Source: Lichenihabitans sp033947565 | Lineage (GTDB): Bacteria; Pseudomonadota; Alphaproteobacteria; Rhizobiales; Beijerinckiaceae | DNA: 64,000 nt | Direction: 5' to 3' | NCBI RefSeq assembly: GCF_033947565.1 | Contig: NZ_JARPVX010000008.1 | Location: 43,351 to 107,350, forward strand | In this document: in pieces, positions 33,777 through 43,152 of the stretch | How positions within the stretch are numbered: position 1 is the stretch's first letter | Layout of the letters: each line of letters opens with the position of its first letter | Notes under the pieces: generated by a model | Told to the model about the DNA's origin: nothing | Databases searched by the model: none | What the model saw: the letters and a program-made list of their open reading frames with translations, nothing else | Position numbers and translations under genes: made by a program

Positions 33777-35093
33777 CTATTCTGGGTTTTCCATGCTGAA
33801 CGCCTGGGCGTCCTCGTCATAGGCGAAGAGTTCGCCGTAGCGGCACCACATGATGGCGGTGCGCAGGGTGCGCTCGGCGTAGTCCTCGGACATGTAGTCT
33901 TCGAGCTCTTCGCGGAACCGCGACGCCGGCGCCGTATGAGTCGGGCGCTCATCCAGCACGCGCTTGATGCGGGCCGCCAGCGGCACATAAGCGATCAGGT
34001 GGTCGCCAAAGAGTCGCTTGCGCTGATCGACCTCCATGTCGGCGAAGCGGCGGCCGGCGCCGGTCAGCTTGATGTCGCCTTCCTCGAGCTCGGCGAAGCG
34101 CAACAGCTGCAGGGTTTCGGCGATGGGGAACAGCTCGTCGATCTCGAGCTGCAGCGAGTCGGCCAGGTGCGGCAGATCGGCCTTGCCGTTGTAGGGGGCC
34201 GCCGCCACCTCCTCGAGCAGGCCCGCGATGGAATTGGTGGACACGCGCGGCAACACCATGCCGACGCCCGACCCCGGGAACAGCCCGTCGCGACCCGGCT
34301 GGCGGGACGCGCTGCGGCGCGTCATCAGGGCATAGATGTCGTCGACGAGCTGCCGGAACTGCGGGTTCAGGCGGTCGCGCGGATGCGGCAGCGTCACCTT
34401 GATTTCGGACGCGATGCGACCGGGATGGGACGACAACACCAGGATGCGGTCGCACATCAGCACCGCCTCTTCGATGTTGTGGGTCACCATCAACACCGTC
34501 TTGATGGGCAGGCGCCCTTCGGTCCAAAGCTCGACGAGGTCGCTGCGCAGCGTTTCCGCCGTCAACACGTCGAGCGCCGAGAAGGGCTCGTCCATCAGGA
34601 GGATGTTGGGATGCACCACCAGCGCACGCGCAAAGCCGACGCGCTGGCGCATACCTCCCGACAATTCCTTCGGATAAGCGGATTCGAAGCCGTCGAGCCC
34701 GATCAGGTCGATGGCCTGCAGGGCGCGCTGCCGCGCTTCCTCGGCCGGCACCCGCAGCGCCTTCAAGCCGATCTCGACGTTTTCGAGCACCGACAACCAG
34801 GGAAACAGCGCGAAGCTCTGGAACACCATGGCGACGCCATCGGCCGGCCCTTCGAGCTTCTCGCCCTGGTAGAACACCTCGCCGCTCGAGGGTCGGATCA
34901 GGCCGGAAACGATGCGCAGCAGCGTCGACTTTCCACAGCCCGAACGCCCCAGCAGGCCGACAATCTCGCCCTCGTTCAGCACCGTCGACATGCCCTCGAG
35001 CACGGGCGGGCCTTCGTCGGCATGGTGGCCACCGCGGTAGCGCTGGGTGACGTTGCGGACCTCGAGCAGCGGCCCCCTTACGGTGTCGAGCAT
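33777..35093 (-). CDS. nitrate/taurine-type ABC transporter ATPase with C-terminal AAA-associated domain
   Basis: In this 438-residue protein residues 1 to about 270 are an ABC ATPase of the nitrate/sulfonate/taurine class: Walker A GRSGCGKST (49-57), LSGGM (144-148), Walker B ILLMDEPFSALD (about 164-175) and the HNIEEA switch. Residues 290-438 form an additional helical domain (EIDELFPIAETLQLL, then DYAERTLRTAIMWCRYGELFAYD) that matches the AAA-associated C-terminal domain, likely a regulatory or substrate-sensing part. It follows the double permease by ten bases. No substrate-binding protein is adjacent. Confidence 0.9.
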   Translation of the reverse strand: MLDTVRGPLLEVRNVTQRYRGGHHADEGPPVLEGMSTVLNEGEIVGLLGRSGCGKSTLLRIVSGLIRPSSGEVFYQGEKLEGPADGVAMVFQSFALFPWLSVLENVEIGLKALRVPAEEARQRALQAIDLIGLDGFESAYPKELSGGMRQRVGFARALVVHPNILLMDEPFSALDVLTAETLRSDLVELWTEGRLPIKTVLMVTHNIEEAVLMCDRILVLSSHPGRIASEIKVTLPHPRDRLNPQFRQLVDDIYALMTRRSASRQPGRDGLFPGSGVGMVLPRVSTNSIAGLLEEVAAAPYNGKADLPHLADSLQLEIDELFPIAETLQLLRFAELEEGDIKLTGAGRRFADMEVDQRKRLFGDHLIAYVPLAARIKRVLDERPTHTAPASRFREELEDYMSEDYAERTLRTAIMWCRYGELFAYDEDAQAFSMENPE

Positions 35094-35103
35094 GGCATGT
35101 GCC

Positions 35104-36837
35104 TCAGTTGATGCGCAGGCGGCGTTCCGCGAAGCCGAACAGCGGCCGCCACAGGAGCCGGTTGAACAGGATCACGAAGACCGACATGACCGCGACGCCG
35201 AGCACGATGCGCGGAAAGTCGCCGGCATCCGTCGCCTGGGCGATATAGGCGCCGATGCCGTGCGCCGCGACCTTGTCGTCGCCCCACTTGACGTATTCCG
35301 CCACGATGGCGGCGTTCCACGAGCCACCCGAGGCCGTCAGAGCGCCGGTGACGTAATACGGAAAGATGCCCGGCAGGATGACGTTGCGCCACCAGGCCCA
35401 GCCACGGATGCGGAAGTTGGCAGCAGCCTCCTTCAGGTCGTTCGGATAGGCGGTGGCACCGGCGATGACGTTGAAGACGATGTACCATTGCGTGCCGAAG
35501 ATCACCAGGAACGACAGCCAGATGTCGGCATCGAGGTGGAACCGCAGGATGCCGATCACCGCGATGGGAAACAGCACGTTGGCCGGAAAGGCGGCGAGGA
35601 ACTGAGCCAGCGGCTGCACCTTCTCGGCCAGTTTGGGGCGCAACCCCACCCAGACGCCGATCGGCACCCAGAACACCGTCGCCAGTGCCAGCAGCACGAC
35701 CACGCGCAACATCGTCAGCAGCGTCAGACCGCAGGCGGCGGCCAGGTCATGCCACGTCAGGGTGGCGGCCACGAACTCCACGATCTCGTACAGGCAATAC
35801 AGCGTCAGGGCGCCGACCAGCATGAACCAGGCGATGTCGACGAGGCGCGACAGGATCGGGGAGGCCATGCGGTTGCCGCCGAAGCTCGGCAGGTCGATGC
35901 GCAGGCTGGTGAACCACTCGAAGGCTTCGCGCAGTGGGTCGGTGATGCGGCGCAGCCAGGCGGTGCGCTGGTACAAGACCAGCACCCAGGGCGTGTCGCC
36001 CTTCTGGGATGCCGACAGCTCGACCTTGAACTTGTCCGCAAAGGCCACCAGCGGGCGGAAGATCAATTGATCGTAGAGCACGATGACGACCAGCACGGCC
36101 AGGACGGCCGCCAGCACGCAGTCGATGCGACGCTGGTCGATCGCCACCGCCAGATAGGACCCGATGCCTGGCAGCTTGATGGTGGTGTCGCCGACCGAGA
36201 TGGCCTCCGACGCCACCACGAAGAACCAGCCGCCCGACATCGACATCATGGCGTTCCACATCAGCCCCGGAACCGCGAAGGGAGCTTCGAGCTGCCAGAA
36301 CCGCTGCCATGCGGACAACCGGAAACTTTCCGTCACCTCGTTCAAGTCGCGCGGCACCGTGCGCAGCGACTGATAGAACGAGAACGCCATGTTCCAGGCC
36401 TGGCTCGTGAAGATGGCGAAGATCGCGGCGCATTCGGCCCCGAGCTGGCTGCCGGGGAACAGGCCCAGGAAGAACGTCACCGTGAAGCTCAGGAAGCCGA
36501 GGATCGGCACCGACTGCAACACGTCGAGCAGCGGGATCAACACCATCTCGGCCCGCCGGCTCTTGGCCGCCACGGTCGCGTACGTCAGCGTGAACAGGAG
36601 CGAGGCCGCCATCGCGGCGAACATCCGCAGCGTGGTGCGCAACGCGTAATAGGGCAGCGCCCAATAGCTGAGGTCGATCGGATGGGCGGTGGCGACCGGC
36701 AAAGGCGCCAGCATGCCCTGCGATCCATGCACCACGAGCACGAACAGCCCGAAGATCAGCGACAGCGCGATGATGTCCCATTGGTTCGGCAGGCCGCGTC
36801 GTCCGATGGACGCGAAGGTCACGAATTTGGTCGCCAT
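35104..36837 (-). CDS. double-domain ABC transporter permease
   Basis: This 577-residue inner-membrane protein consists of two fused BPD-type permease halves of about 250 residues each. The first half has a coupling-loop-like ESFRLSAWQRFWQLEAPFAVPG (near 180-200) and the second AANFRIRGWAWWRNVILPGIFPY (near 480-505). Transporters of this group usually have two separate or identical subunits, so this fusion alone could make the full channel. The ATG at 36837 has GGAG four bases upstream; a start at 36870 is possible. It forms an operon with the ATPase; the substrate is unknown. Confidence 0.88.
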   Translation of the reverse strand: MATKFVTFASIGRRGLPNQWDIIALSLIFGLFVLVVHGSQGMLAPLPVATAHPIDLSYWALPYYALRTTLRMFAAMAASLLFTLTYATVAAKSRRAEMVLIPLLDVLQSVPILGFLSFTVTFFLGLFPGSQLGAECAAIFAIFTSQAWNMAFSFYQSLRTVPRDLNEVTESFRLSAWQRFWQLEAPFAVPGLMWNAMMSMSGGWFFVVASEAISVGDTTIKLPGIGSYLAVAIDQRRIDCVLAAVLAVLVVIVLYDQLIFRPLVAFADKFKVELSASQKGDTPWVLVLYQRTAWLRRITDPLREAFEWFTSLRIDLPSFGGNRMASPILSRLVDIAWFMLVGALTLYCLYEIVEFVAATLTWHDLAAACGLTLLTMLRVVVLLALATVFWVPIGVWVGLRPKLAEKVQPLAQFLAAFPANVLFPIAVIGILRFHLDADIWLSFLVIFGTQWYIVFNVIAGATAYPNDLKEAAANFRIRGWAWWRNVILPGIFPYYVTGALTASGGSWNAAIVAEYVKWGDDKVAAHGIGAYIAQATDAGDFPRIVLGVAVMSVFVILFNRLLWRPLFGFAERRLRIN

Positions 36838-37216
36838 GGAACTCCGGCGCGCGATGGGACGAGGGGACAAACGGCGGGGAGCGGCGACGTTCGAGCTGGG
36901 CCGCGGCTACGAATGTTCCATTTCCATGACATTCGCAAGACGGCGATGCCGGACGGGCCTGGGGCGCCGCAGCGCAGACAGCAGCGCAGGCCGGAGGCAC
37001 GCAGCCATGCGGTGAGCCATGTTGACCCGAACTCCCGTCTCGGTCAAAACATCGGCGGCGTCGGTCCACGACCGGTGCGCCATGACGTCGTCTGGATGAT
37101 GCCGACAGTCTGGTGGTGGCCTCGAGCCATCGACCGGGCACGGTGCCAGGCTGCTTCTGCCCGTGCGACGCGACACGGTACGACGAGGCTTCTTGCCGGC
37201 CTCAAGGACAAGAGTG
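36838..37216. promoter_or_regulatory. divergent region between ABC operon and RND pump, with inverted repeat
   Basis: This 379-base gap holds no gene I can support. It should contain the two divergent promoters. A perfect 7-base inverted repeat, CGAATGT (36910-36916) and ACATTCG (36929-36935), separated by 12 bases, may be a regulator-binding site. No regulator gene of the usual TetR type for RND pumps is adjacent. Confidence 0.4.
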
Positions 37217-38353
37217 ATGGTTTTTCGTCGATTGATCGCGCTTGGGGTCGCTTTGGCGCAACCGGCGCTCGGACTGTCGCCAGCCCTGGCCCAAGCCCAG
37301 CAGGCCCCGCCCGCCGTCACGGTGGCGAAGCCGGTGGTCAAGCAGGTGATCGAACACGATGACTACACGGGGCGCTTCAACGCCGTCGACTTTGTCGAGG
37401 TGCGGGCCCGGGTGACGGGTTATCTGACCAAGATCAATTTCCAGGACGGTGCCTTCGTGAAGAAGGGGGACGTGCTCTTCGTCATCGACCAGCGCCCCTA
37501 TAAGGCGACCCTCGACCAGTCGCGTGCCGCGGAGACGTCGGCCCAGGCGCGCGTTTCGTTCTCGCAGACCGACCTGCAACGCGCCCAGGATCTGACCCGG
37601 TCGGGCAACATCACCGAGCAAGCCACCGATCAGCGCCGGCAGACGGCCCAGACCGCCCAGGCGGATCTCGATAGCGCCAAGGCCGCCGTCACGCAGGCGG
37701 AGCTCAACCTCGACTTCACCGAGGTGAGAGCACCGGTGGCAGGAAAGATCAGCCAGCGGCTCGTCACCGAAGGCAACATCGTGGTGGCCGACCAGACGGA
37801 GCTGACCACCATCGTGTCGCTCGACCCGATCTACTTTTCCTTCACGGTGGATGAGCGGTCGTTCCTCGAATACGAGAAGGACCTCGGGATTGGCCTCGGC
37901 CGAACGCTGGCGGATGCGCCACCGGAGGTGCTGGTGGCCCTGACGGGCGAAGACAAGCCGACCCACAAGGGCGTCCTCGACTTCGTCGACAACAGCGTCG
38001 ACAACGCCACCGGAACCGTGCTGCTGCGCGCCACGATGGAAAATCACGACCTGCTCATCAAGCCAGGGCTGTTCGGCGTCATCAGCATGCCGGCCTCGAA
38101 GCCCTACCAGGGCATCCTGATCCCTGACGAGGCGGTCGCGGCCAACCAGGACAAGCGCATCGTCTATGTGGTGGGCGCCGACAACGTCGTGCAACCGCGC
38201 GACGTGCGGATCGGCGGCAAGATCGACGGCTACCGCATCGTGCGGACCGGCCTCGACGGCAGCGAGACGCTGGTGATCAACGGCCTGACCCGGGTGCGCC
38301 CGGGCGTCAAGGTCGCGCCGGACCTGAAGGTTTTGCCGCAAAGCCGCAGCTGA
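37217..38353 (+). CDS. RND efflux periplasmic adaptor (MFP)
   Basis: This 378-residue adaptor protein of an AcrA/MexE-type tripartite pump has a signal peptide (FRRLIALGVALAQPALGLSPALAQ), a lipoyl-like domain (VEVRARVTGYLTKINFQDGAFVKKGD), a coiled-coil hairpin (about 110-165) and barrel domains (FTEVRAPVAGKISQRLV, then PIYFSFTVDERSFLEY). The ATG at 37217 has AAGGA upstream; the in-frame ATG at 37163 precedes a non-signal-like stretch. There is no lipobox, so it is probably soluble in the periplasm. It pairs with the permease 102 bases downstream; no outer-membrane channel gene follows. Confidence 0.92.
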   Translation: MVFRRLIALGVALAQPALGLSPALAQAQQAPPAVTVAKPVVKQVIEHDDYTGRFNAVDFVEVRARVTGYLTKINFQDGAFVKKGDVLFVIDQRPYKATLDQSRAAETSAQARVSFSQTDLQRAQDLTRSGNITEQATDQRRQTAQTAQADLDSAKAAVTQAELNLDFTEVRAPVAGKISQRLVTEGNIVVADQTELTTIVSLDPIYFSFTVDERSFLEYEKDLGIGLGRTLADAPPEVLVALTGEDKPTHKGVLDFVDNSVDNATGTVLLRATMENHDLLIKPGLFGVISMPASKPYQGILIPDEAVAANQDKRIVYVVGADNVVQPRDVRIGGKIDGYRIVRTGLDGSETLVINGLTRVRPGVKVAPDLKVLPQSRS

Positions 38354-38359
38354 CGGCGC

Positions 38360-38412
38360 GCCGCCCGCCTCGCGGGCGGCTCAGATCGCACGACGCCGGA
38401 CCCTCCGGCGTC
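38360..38412 (+). repeat. two tandem hairpins in RND intercistronic gap
   Basis: Two perfect 9-base stems with 3-base loops lie between adaptor and permease: GCCGCCCGC/GCGGGCGGC (38360-38368 and 38372-38380) and GACGCCGGA/TCCGGCGTC (38392-38400 and 38404-38412). No T-run follows either, so mRNA stabilisation or partial attenuation is more likely than full termination. Confidence 0.6.
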
Positions 38413-38455
38413 CTCCCGCCCTGCCGGACCCTCTTGGCCGGCATCGGAGATCCTG

Positions 38456-41400
38456 ATGCGTTTCGCCCATTTCTTTGTCGACCGGCCGATCTTCGCGTCC
38501 GTCACGTCCATCGTGCTGCTGATCCTCGGCTACGTCGCCTACATCACGCTGCCGGTCGCCCAATATCCCGACATCGTCCCGCCGACCGTCGTGGTGCGGG
38601 CCTCCTACCCGGGCGCCAATGCCGAGACCGTAGCGGCCACGCTCGCGACGCCGATCGAGCAGGAGATCAACGGCGTCGACAACATGCTCTACATGTCGTC
38701 GTTGTCGACCAACGACGGCAACATGCAGCTGACCGTCACGTTCAAGCTCGGCACCAACCTCGATATCGCCAACGTGCTGGTGCAGAATCGCCTGTCGGTG
38801 GCCCAGCCGCGCCTCCCGGCCGACGTGCGCAACCTCGGCGTCACAGTGCGCAAGTCCTCGCCCGACCTGATGATGGTCGTGCACATGCTGTCGCCCGACA
38901 ACAGCTACGACCAGAACTACCTGTCGAACTACATTTACCTGAACATCCGCGACGAGCTGCTGCGCCTCGACGGCGTCGGCGACATCACCATCTTCGGCGG
39001 CAACGAATATGCGCTGCGTGTGTGGATGGACCCGGACAAGCTCGCCGCCTACGGCCTTTCGACCACGGATGTGACGGGCGCGCTCGAGGAACAGAACGTG
39101 CAGGTGGCCTCGGGTGCGCTCGGGTCGCCGCCCTCGCCCAAGGATACGGCATTCCAGCTGGTGGTGCAGACGCAAGGGCGCTTCAAGGACATCAACGAAT
39201 TCAAGCGCGTCGTCGTGAAGACGTCGAACGGCCGCCTGGTGCGGATCGAGGATATCGCCCGGGTGGAGCTCGGACAAAAGGACTACGTCACCCAGTCGTT
39301 CCTCAATGCACAGCCGGCCGTCGGCATCGGCGTGTTCCAGCGCCCAGGCACCAATGCCCTCGACGCTGCCGACCAGGTGCAGGCCGTGATGAAGCGGCTG
39401 GCCAAGAACTTTCCCAAGGGGGTCGAATTCAAAATCGCCTATAATCCGACCGAGTTCATCGGCGAGTCGGTGCACGAGGTCTATAAGACGCTCTACGAGG
39501 CCCTGATCCTCGTCATCATCGTGGTGATCGTGTTCCTGCAGAGCTGGCGCACCGCCGTGATCCCGGTTGTGGCGATCCCGGTGTCGCTGATCGGCACCTT
39601 CGCGGTGATGAAGGTGCTCGGCTTCTCGCTCAACAATCTGACGCTGTTCGGCCTCGTGCTGGCCATCGGCATCGTGGTGGACGACGCCATCGTGGTTGTG
39701 GAGAACGTCGAGCGCAACATCGCCGAAGGCATGACGCCCGGCGAGGCCGCCCATAAGACCATGGACGAGGTCGGCGGCGCCGTGGTGGCGATCGCCTTGG
39801 TGCTCACCGCGGTGTTCGTGCCGACGGCCTTCATCCCCGGCATATCGGGGCAGTTCTATCGGCAGTTCGCGCTGACGATCGCGGCCTCCACCATCATTTC
39901 GATGATCAATTCGCTGACGTTGTCACCGGCCCTCTGCAAGCTTCTGCTGAAGCCGCACCGGGAAGATCACGGCCACAAGCGTTTCTTTCTGGCGCGCTTC
40001 GGCTCGTGGCTCGCAGAAAAGTTCAACAACGGCTTCGATCGGACCGCGCATGGGTATTCGCGCGTCGTGCGAGGCCTGACGGGCGGTGTGATCGGCCTCG
40101 GCGCCATGCTGATCGTTTATGCAGGCGTCATCGCGGCTGTGCTCTACCTCGGCAAGACGACGCCGACCGGCTTCATTCCGCTGCAGGATCAGGGCTACCT
40201 CATCGTGGTGGTGCAGCTGCCATCCGGCGCGGGGCTCGAGCGGACCACCGCGGTGGTGCGCGAAGCGGCACGGCGGGCCGGCGAGGTCGACGGCGTCGCC
40301 AATGCGGTCATCATCTCGGGCTTCGACGGCGCCACCTTCACCAACACCACGAACGGCGCCGTGATGTTCCTGACGCTGAAGCCCTTCGCGGACCGCACCA
40401 AGGCGCACCGCCCGGCCAATGCCATCCTGGCCGACGTGCTGAAGAAGACGGCTCCGATCCAGGAAGCCCGCATCATCGCCATTCCGCCGCCGCCCGTCCG
40501 CGGCCTCGGCAACGGTGGCGGCTTCAAGTTGCAGCTGCAGAATCAGCAGAGCTCGGACATCAACGCGTTGCTGGAAACGGCCGGCACCATCATCGGCCAG
40601 GCCAATCGGAGCCCGAGTCTCAGCCGGGTGTTCACGACCTTCGGTAGCGACACGCCGCAGCTGTTCCTCGACATCGATCGCACCAAGGCGCAGATGCTGA
40701 ACGTGCCGCTGTCCAACGTGTTCTCGACCCTTCAGGTCAATCTCGGCGGCTCATACGTCAACGACTTCAACCTGTTCGGCCGCATCTATCAGGTGCGCGT
40801 GCAATCCGATGCGCCGTGGCGGCAGGAGCCCGACGACATCGCCCGGCTGAAGGTCCGCTCCTCGACCGGGGCGCTGGTGCCGATGGGATCGCTGGCCAAC
40901 ATCCGCACCATCGCGGGGCCCCAGATCGTGCAGCGCTACAACCTGTATTATTCCGTGCCGATCCAGGGTGACGCCGCCGCCGGCGTGTCGACCGGACAGG
41001 CGCTCGATGCCATGCAGGACATCACCACCAAGGCGTTGCCGGACGGCATGGCCTATGCCTGGACCGACATCGCCTATCAGGAGCGGGCCGCCGGCAATAC
41101 GGCCATCTACGTGTTCGGGCTCGGCATCGTGCTGGTGTTCCTGGTGCTGGCCGCGCAATACGAATCCTGGGCGCTGCCACTGTCGATCCTGCTCGTGGTG
41201 CCGACCGGCGTCGCGGCCGCGCTCGCCGGCGTACAGCTGCGCGGCTTCGACAACAACATCCTGACCCAGATCGGCCTGATCGTGTTGATCGGCCTTGCGG
41301 CCAAGAACGCCATCCTGATCGTCGAATTCGCGCATCAGCTCGAAGGCCAGGATGGGCGGGGGCCCGTGGATGCCGCCGTCGAAGCCTGCCGCCTGCGGCT

Positions 41401-41641
41401 CCGGCCGATCCTGATGACGGCCTTCGCCTTCATCCTCGGCGTGGTGCCGCTCGCTTTGGCGACGGGACCGGGTGCCGAGATGCGCCAGGCGCTCGGCACC
41501 GCGGTGATGTTCGGCATGATCGGGGCGACCGCCTTCGGCCTGTTCCTCACGCCGGTGTTCTATGTTGTGATCCGCCGCATCCAGATCGCGACGGGCCGGC
41601 TGTTCCGGCGCGCCGCCCCGCCGCCGGCCGCGACCGCATGA
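38456..41641 (+). CDS. RND multidrug efflux permease (AcrB/MexF type)
   Basis: This 1061-residue inner-membrane pump of the HAE-1 family has the usual length and twelve-helix plan. It begins RFAHFFVDRPIFASV, has the first porter segment ATLATPIEQEINGVDNMLYMSS, and the proton-relay helix 4 stretch GIVVDDAIVVVENVERN with the two adjacent aspartates. The second-half EFAHQL segment and final GTAVMFGMIGATAFGLFLTPVFYV are also present. MexF- or OqxB-like drugs are plausible substrates, but specificity cannot be read. It exports together with the upstream adaptor and an unlinked TolC-type channel. Confidence 0.95.
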   Translation: MRFAHFFVDRPIFASVTSIVLLILGYVAYITLPVAQYPDIVPPTVVVRASYPGANAETVAATLATPIEQEINGVDNMLYMSSLSTNDGNMQLTVTFKLGTNLDIANVLVQNRLSVAQPRLPADVRNLGVTVRKSSPDLMMVVHMLSPDNSYDQNYLSNYIYLNIRDELLRLDGVGDITIFGGNEYALRVWMDPDKLAAYGLSTTDVTGALEEQNVQVASGALGSPPSPKDTAFQLVVQTQGRFKDINEFKRVVVKTSNGRLVRIEDIARVELGQKDYVTQSFLNAQPAVGIGVFQRPGTNALDAADQVQAVMKRLAKNFPKGVEFKIAYNPTEFIGESVHEVYKTLYEALILVIIVVIVFLQSWRTAVIPVVAIPVSLIGTFAVMKVLGFSLNNLTLFGLVLAIGIVVDDAIVVVENVERNIAEGMTPGEAAHKTMDEVGGAVVAIALVLTAVFVPTAFIPGISGQFYRQFALTIAASTIISMINSLTLSPALCKLLLKPHREDHGHKRFFLARFGSWLAEKFNNGFDRTAHGYSRVVRGLTGGVIGLGAMLIVYAGVIAAVLYLGKTTPTGFIPLQDQGYLIVVVQLPSGAGLERTTAVVREAARRAGEVDGVANAVIISGFDGATFTNTTNGAVMFLTLKPFADRTKAHRPANAILADVLKKTAPIQEARIIAIPPPPVRGLGNGGGFKLQLQNQQSSDINALLETAGTIIGQANRSPSLSRVFTTFGSDTPQLFLDIDRTKAQMLNVPLSNVFSTLQVNLGGSYVNDFNLFGRIYQVRVQSDAPWRQEPDDIARLKVRSSTGALVPMGSLANIRTIAGPQIVQRYNLYYSVPIQGDAAAGVSTGQALDAMQDITTKALPDGMAYAWTDIAYQERAAGNTAIYVFGLGIVLVFLVLAAQYESWALPLSILLVVPTGVAAALAGVQLRGFDNNILTQIGLIVLIGLAAKNAILIVEFAHQLEGQDGRGPVDAAVEACRLRLRPILMTAFAFILGVVPLALATGPGAEMRQALGTAVMFGMIGATAFGLFLTPVFYVVIRRIQIATGRLFRRAAPPPAATA

Positions 41642-41681
41642 CATCCTCCGCCGAACAAACCATCTTGGTCGTGACGCCCCC

Positions 41682-43118
41682 ATGCTGACCTTCGCGGGCC
41701 GCGGCACGGTGCTGGTGGTCGGCGACGTGATGCTCGACCGCTACATCCACGGCCATGCCGGCCGTTTGTCGCCCGAGGCGCCGGTCCCCGTGCTGGCCTG
41801 GGATCGGCAGCAGGACGTGCCGGGAGGTGCCGCCAATGTGGCGGCTAACATTGCGGCGCTCGGCGGCAGCGTGCGCTTGCTCGGCGTCACCGGCGCCGAT
41901 GCGACGGCCGCCGATCTCGCCGCCGTGCTGGCAGGCTGGAGCGAAACACTGATGTCCGCCCTGGTGGCCGACCCGGCACGGCCGACCACGCTGAAGACGC
42001 GCTTCGTCAGCCACGGGCAGCAACTGCTCCGCCTCGACCGGGAAGATGCGCGCGACCTCGACGCGACCGCGCAGACCATGCTGCTCGATCGCTTCGAGGC
42101 GCTGCAGCCAGGGTCAGGCGTCGTGGTGTTGTCCGATTATCGCAAGGGCACGCTCACGCCCGACATCATCGGTGCGGTCGTGGCACGAAGCATCGCTCAA
42201 GGCTGCCCGGTGATCGTCGATCCGAAGCGGCCGGACTGGACACCCTATCGCGGCGCCACGCTGATCACGCCGAACCGCTCCGAACTCGAACAGGCCACCG
42301 GCCTTCCCTGCAACAGCGACACCGAGGTGGAAGCGGCGGCGCGCTACGCCATGGCGGCCACAGGCGCCGCCATCCTGGTGACGCGTTCGGAACGCGGCAT
42401 GAGCCTGGTGGCACCGGATCGGCCCGTCTTGCACGTTCCGGCGCAGGCGCGTGAAGTCTTCGACGTGTCGGGTGCGGGCGATACCGTGGTGGCGGTGCTG
42501 GCCGCCAGTCTCGCGGCCGGGCTCGACCTCGGGGAGGCCGTCAGCCTCGCCAATGTGGCCGCAGGGCTGGTGGTGACGAAGCACGGCACCGCGACCCTGA
42601 GCATCGGCGAACTCACGCAGGCGCTGCGGGCCGAGCCGACTGCGGCCAGCGAAGCGATCAGCCGCGCCGAAGCCGTCCGGTTGCGTGCGGTCTGGCGCCA
42701 GCAAGGCCATCGGGTCGGGTTCACCAACGGCTGCTTCGACATTCTCCATCCGGGCCACGTCAGGTTGCTCCGCGAGGCCGCGTCGCGCTGTGACCGGCTG
42801 GTGGTCGGGCTCAACACGGATGCGTCGGTGCGTCGGCTGAAGGGCCCGACCCGTCCGGTTCAGGGCCAGGATGCCCGGACCACCGTGATGGCGGCGCTCG
42901 GTTGCGTCGACGCGGTGGTGCTGTTCGATGAGGATACGCCCTACGAGCTGATCCGTGCGCTCGAGCCCGACCTGCTGGTGAAGGGTGCGGACTACCGCGA
43001 GGATCAGGTGGTCGGCGCCGATTTCGTCAAGCAGCGCGGTGGCAGCGTCGCATTGATCGACCTCGTCGACGACCAGTCGACGAGTGCCATCGTGGCCCGC
43101 TCGCGCCCGAACGGCTGA
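41682..43118 (+). CDS. hldE: bifunctional heptose-7-phosphate kinase / heptose-1-phosphate adenylyltransferase HldE
   Basis: This 478-residue enzyme makes ADP-heptose for the lipopolysaccharide core. The N-terminal ribokinase-like domain (1-315) has VVGDVMLDRYIHG (12-24), PGGAANVAANIAALG (47-61) and the catalytic DVSGAGDTVVA (261-271). The C-terminal nucleotidyltransferase has FTNGCFDILHPGHV (347-360) with the HxGH-type HPGH. Both active sites look intact. It lies 40 bases after the RND permease, so some read-through is possible, though the functions differ. It complements the Kdo genes at 15-17 kb. Confidence 0.95.
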   Translation: MLTFAGRGTVLVVGDVMLDRYIHGHAGRLSPEAPVPVLAWDRQQDVPGGAANVAANIAALGGSVRLLGVTGADATAADLAAVLAGWSETLMSALVADPARPTTLKTRFVSHGQQLLRLDREDARDLDATAQTMLLDRFEALQPGSGVVVLSDYRKGTLTPDIIGAVVARSIAQGCPVIVDPKRPDWTPYRGATLITPNRSELEQATGLPCNSDTEVEAAARYAMAATGAAILVTRSERGMSLVAPDRPVLHVPAQAREVFDVSGAGDTVVAVLAASLAAGLDLGEAVSLANVAAGLVVTKHGTATLSIGELTQALRAEPTAASEAISRAEAVRLRAVWRQQGHRVGFTNGCFDILHPGHVRLLREAASRCDRLVVGLNTDASVRRLKGPTRPVQGQDARTTVMAALGCVDAVVLFDEDTPYELIRALEPDLLVKGADYREDQVVGADFVKQRGGSVALIDLVDDQSTSAIVARSRPNG

Positions 43119-43152
43119 CGCGCCTCGCTGTCGCGAAACGCGTCCCATCGGA

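Noticed and set aside
35047..37362. A 771-codon plus-strand frame
   Set aside because: It is antisense to the double permease, with His/Gln/Arg-rich composition and no family resemblance.
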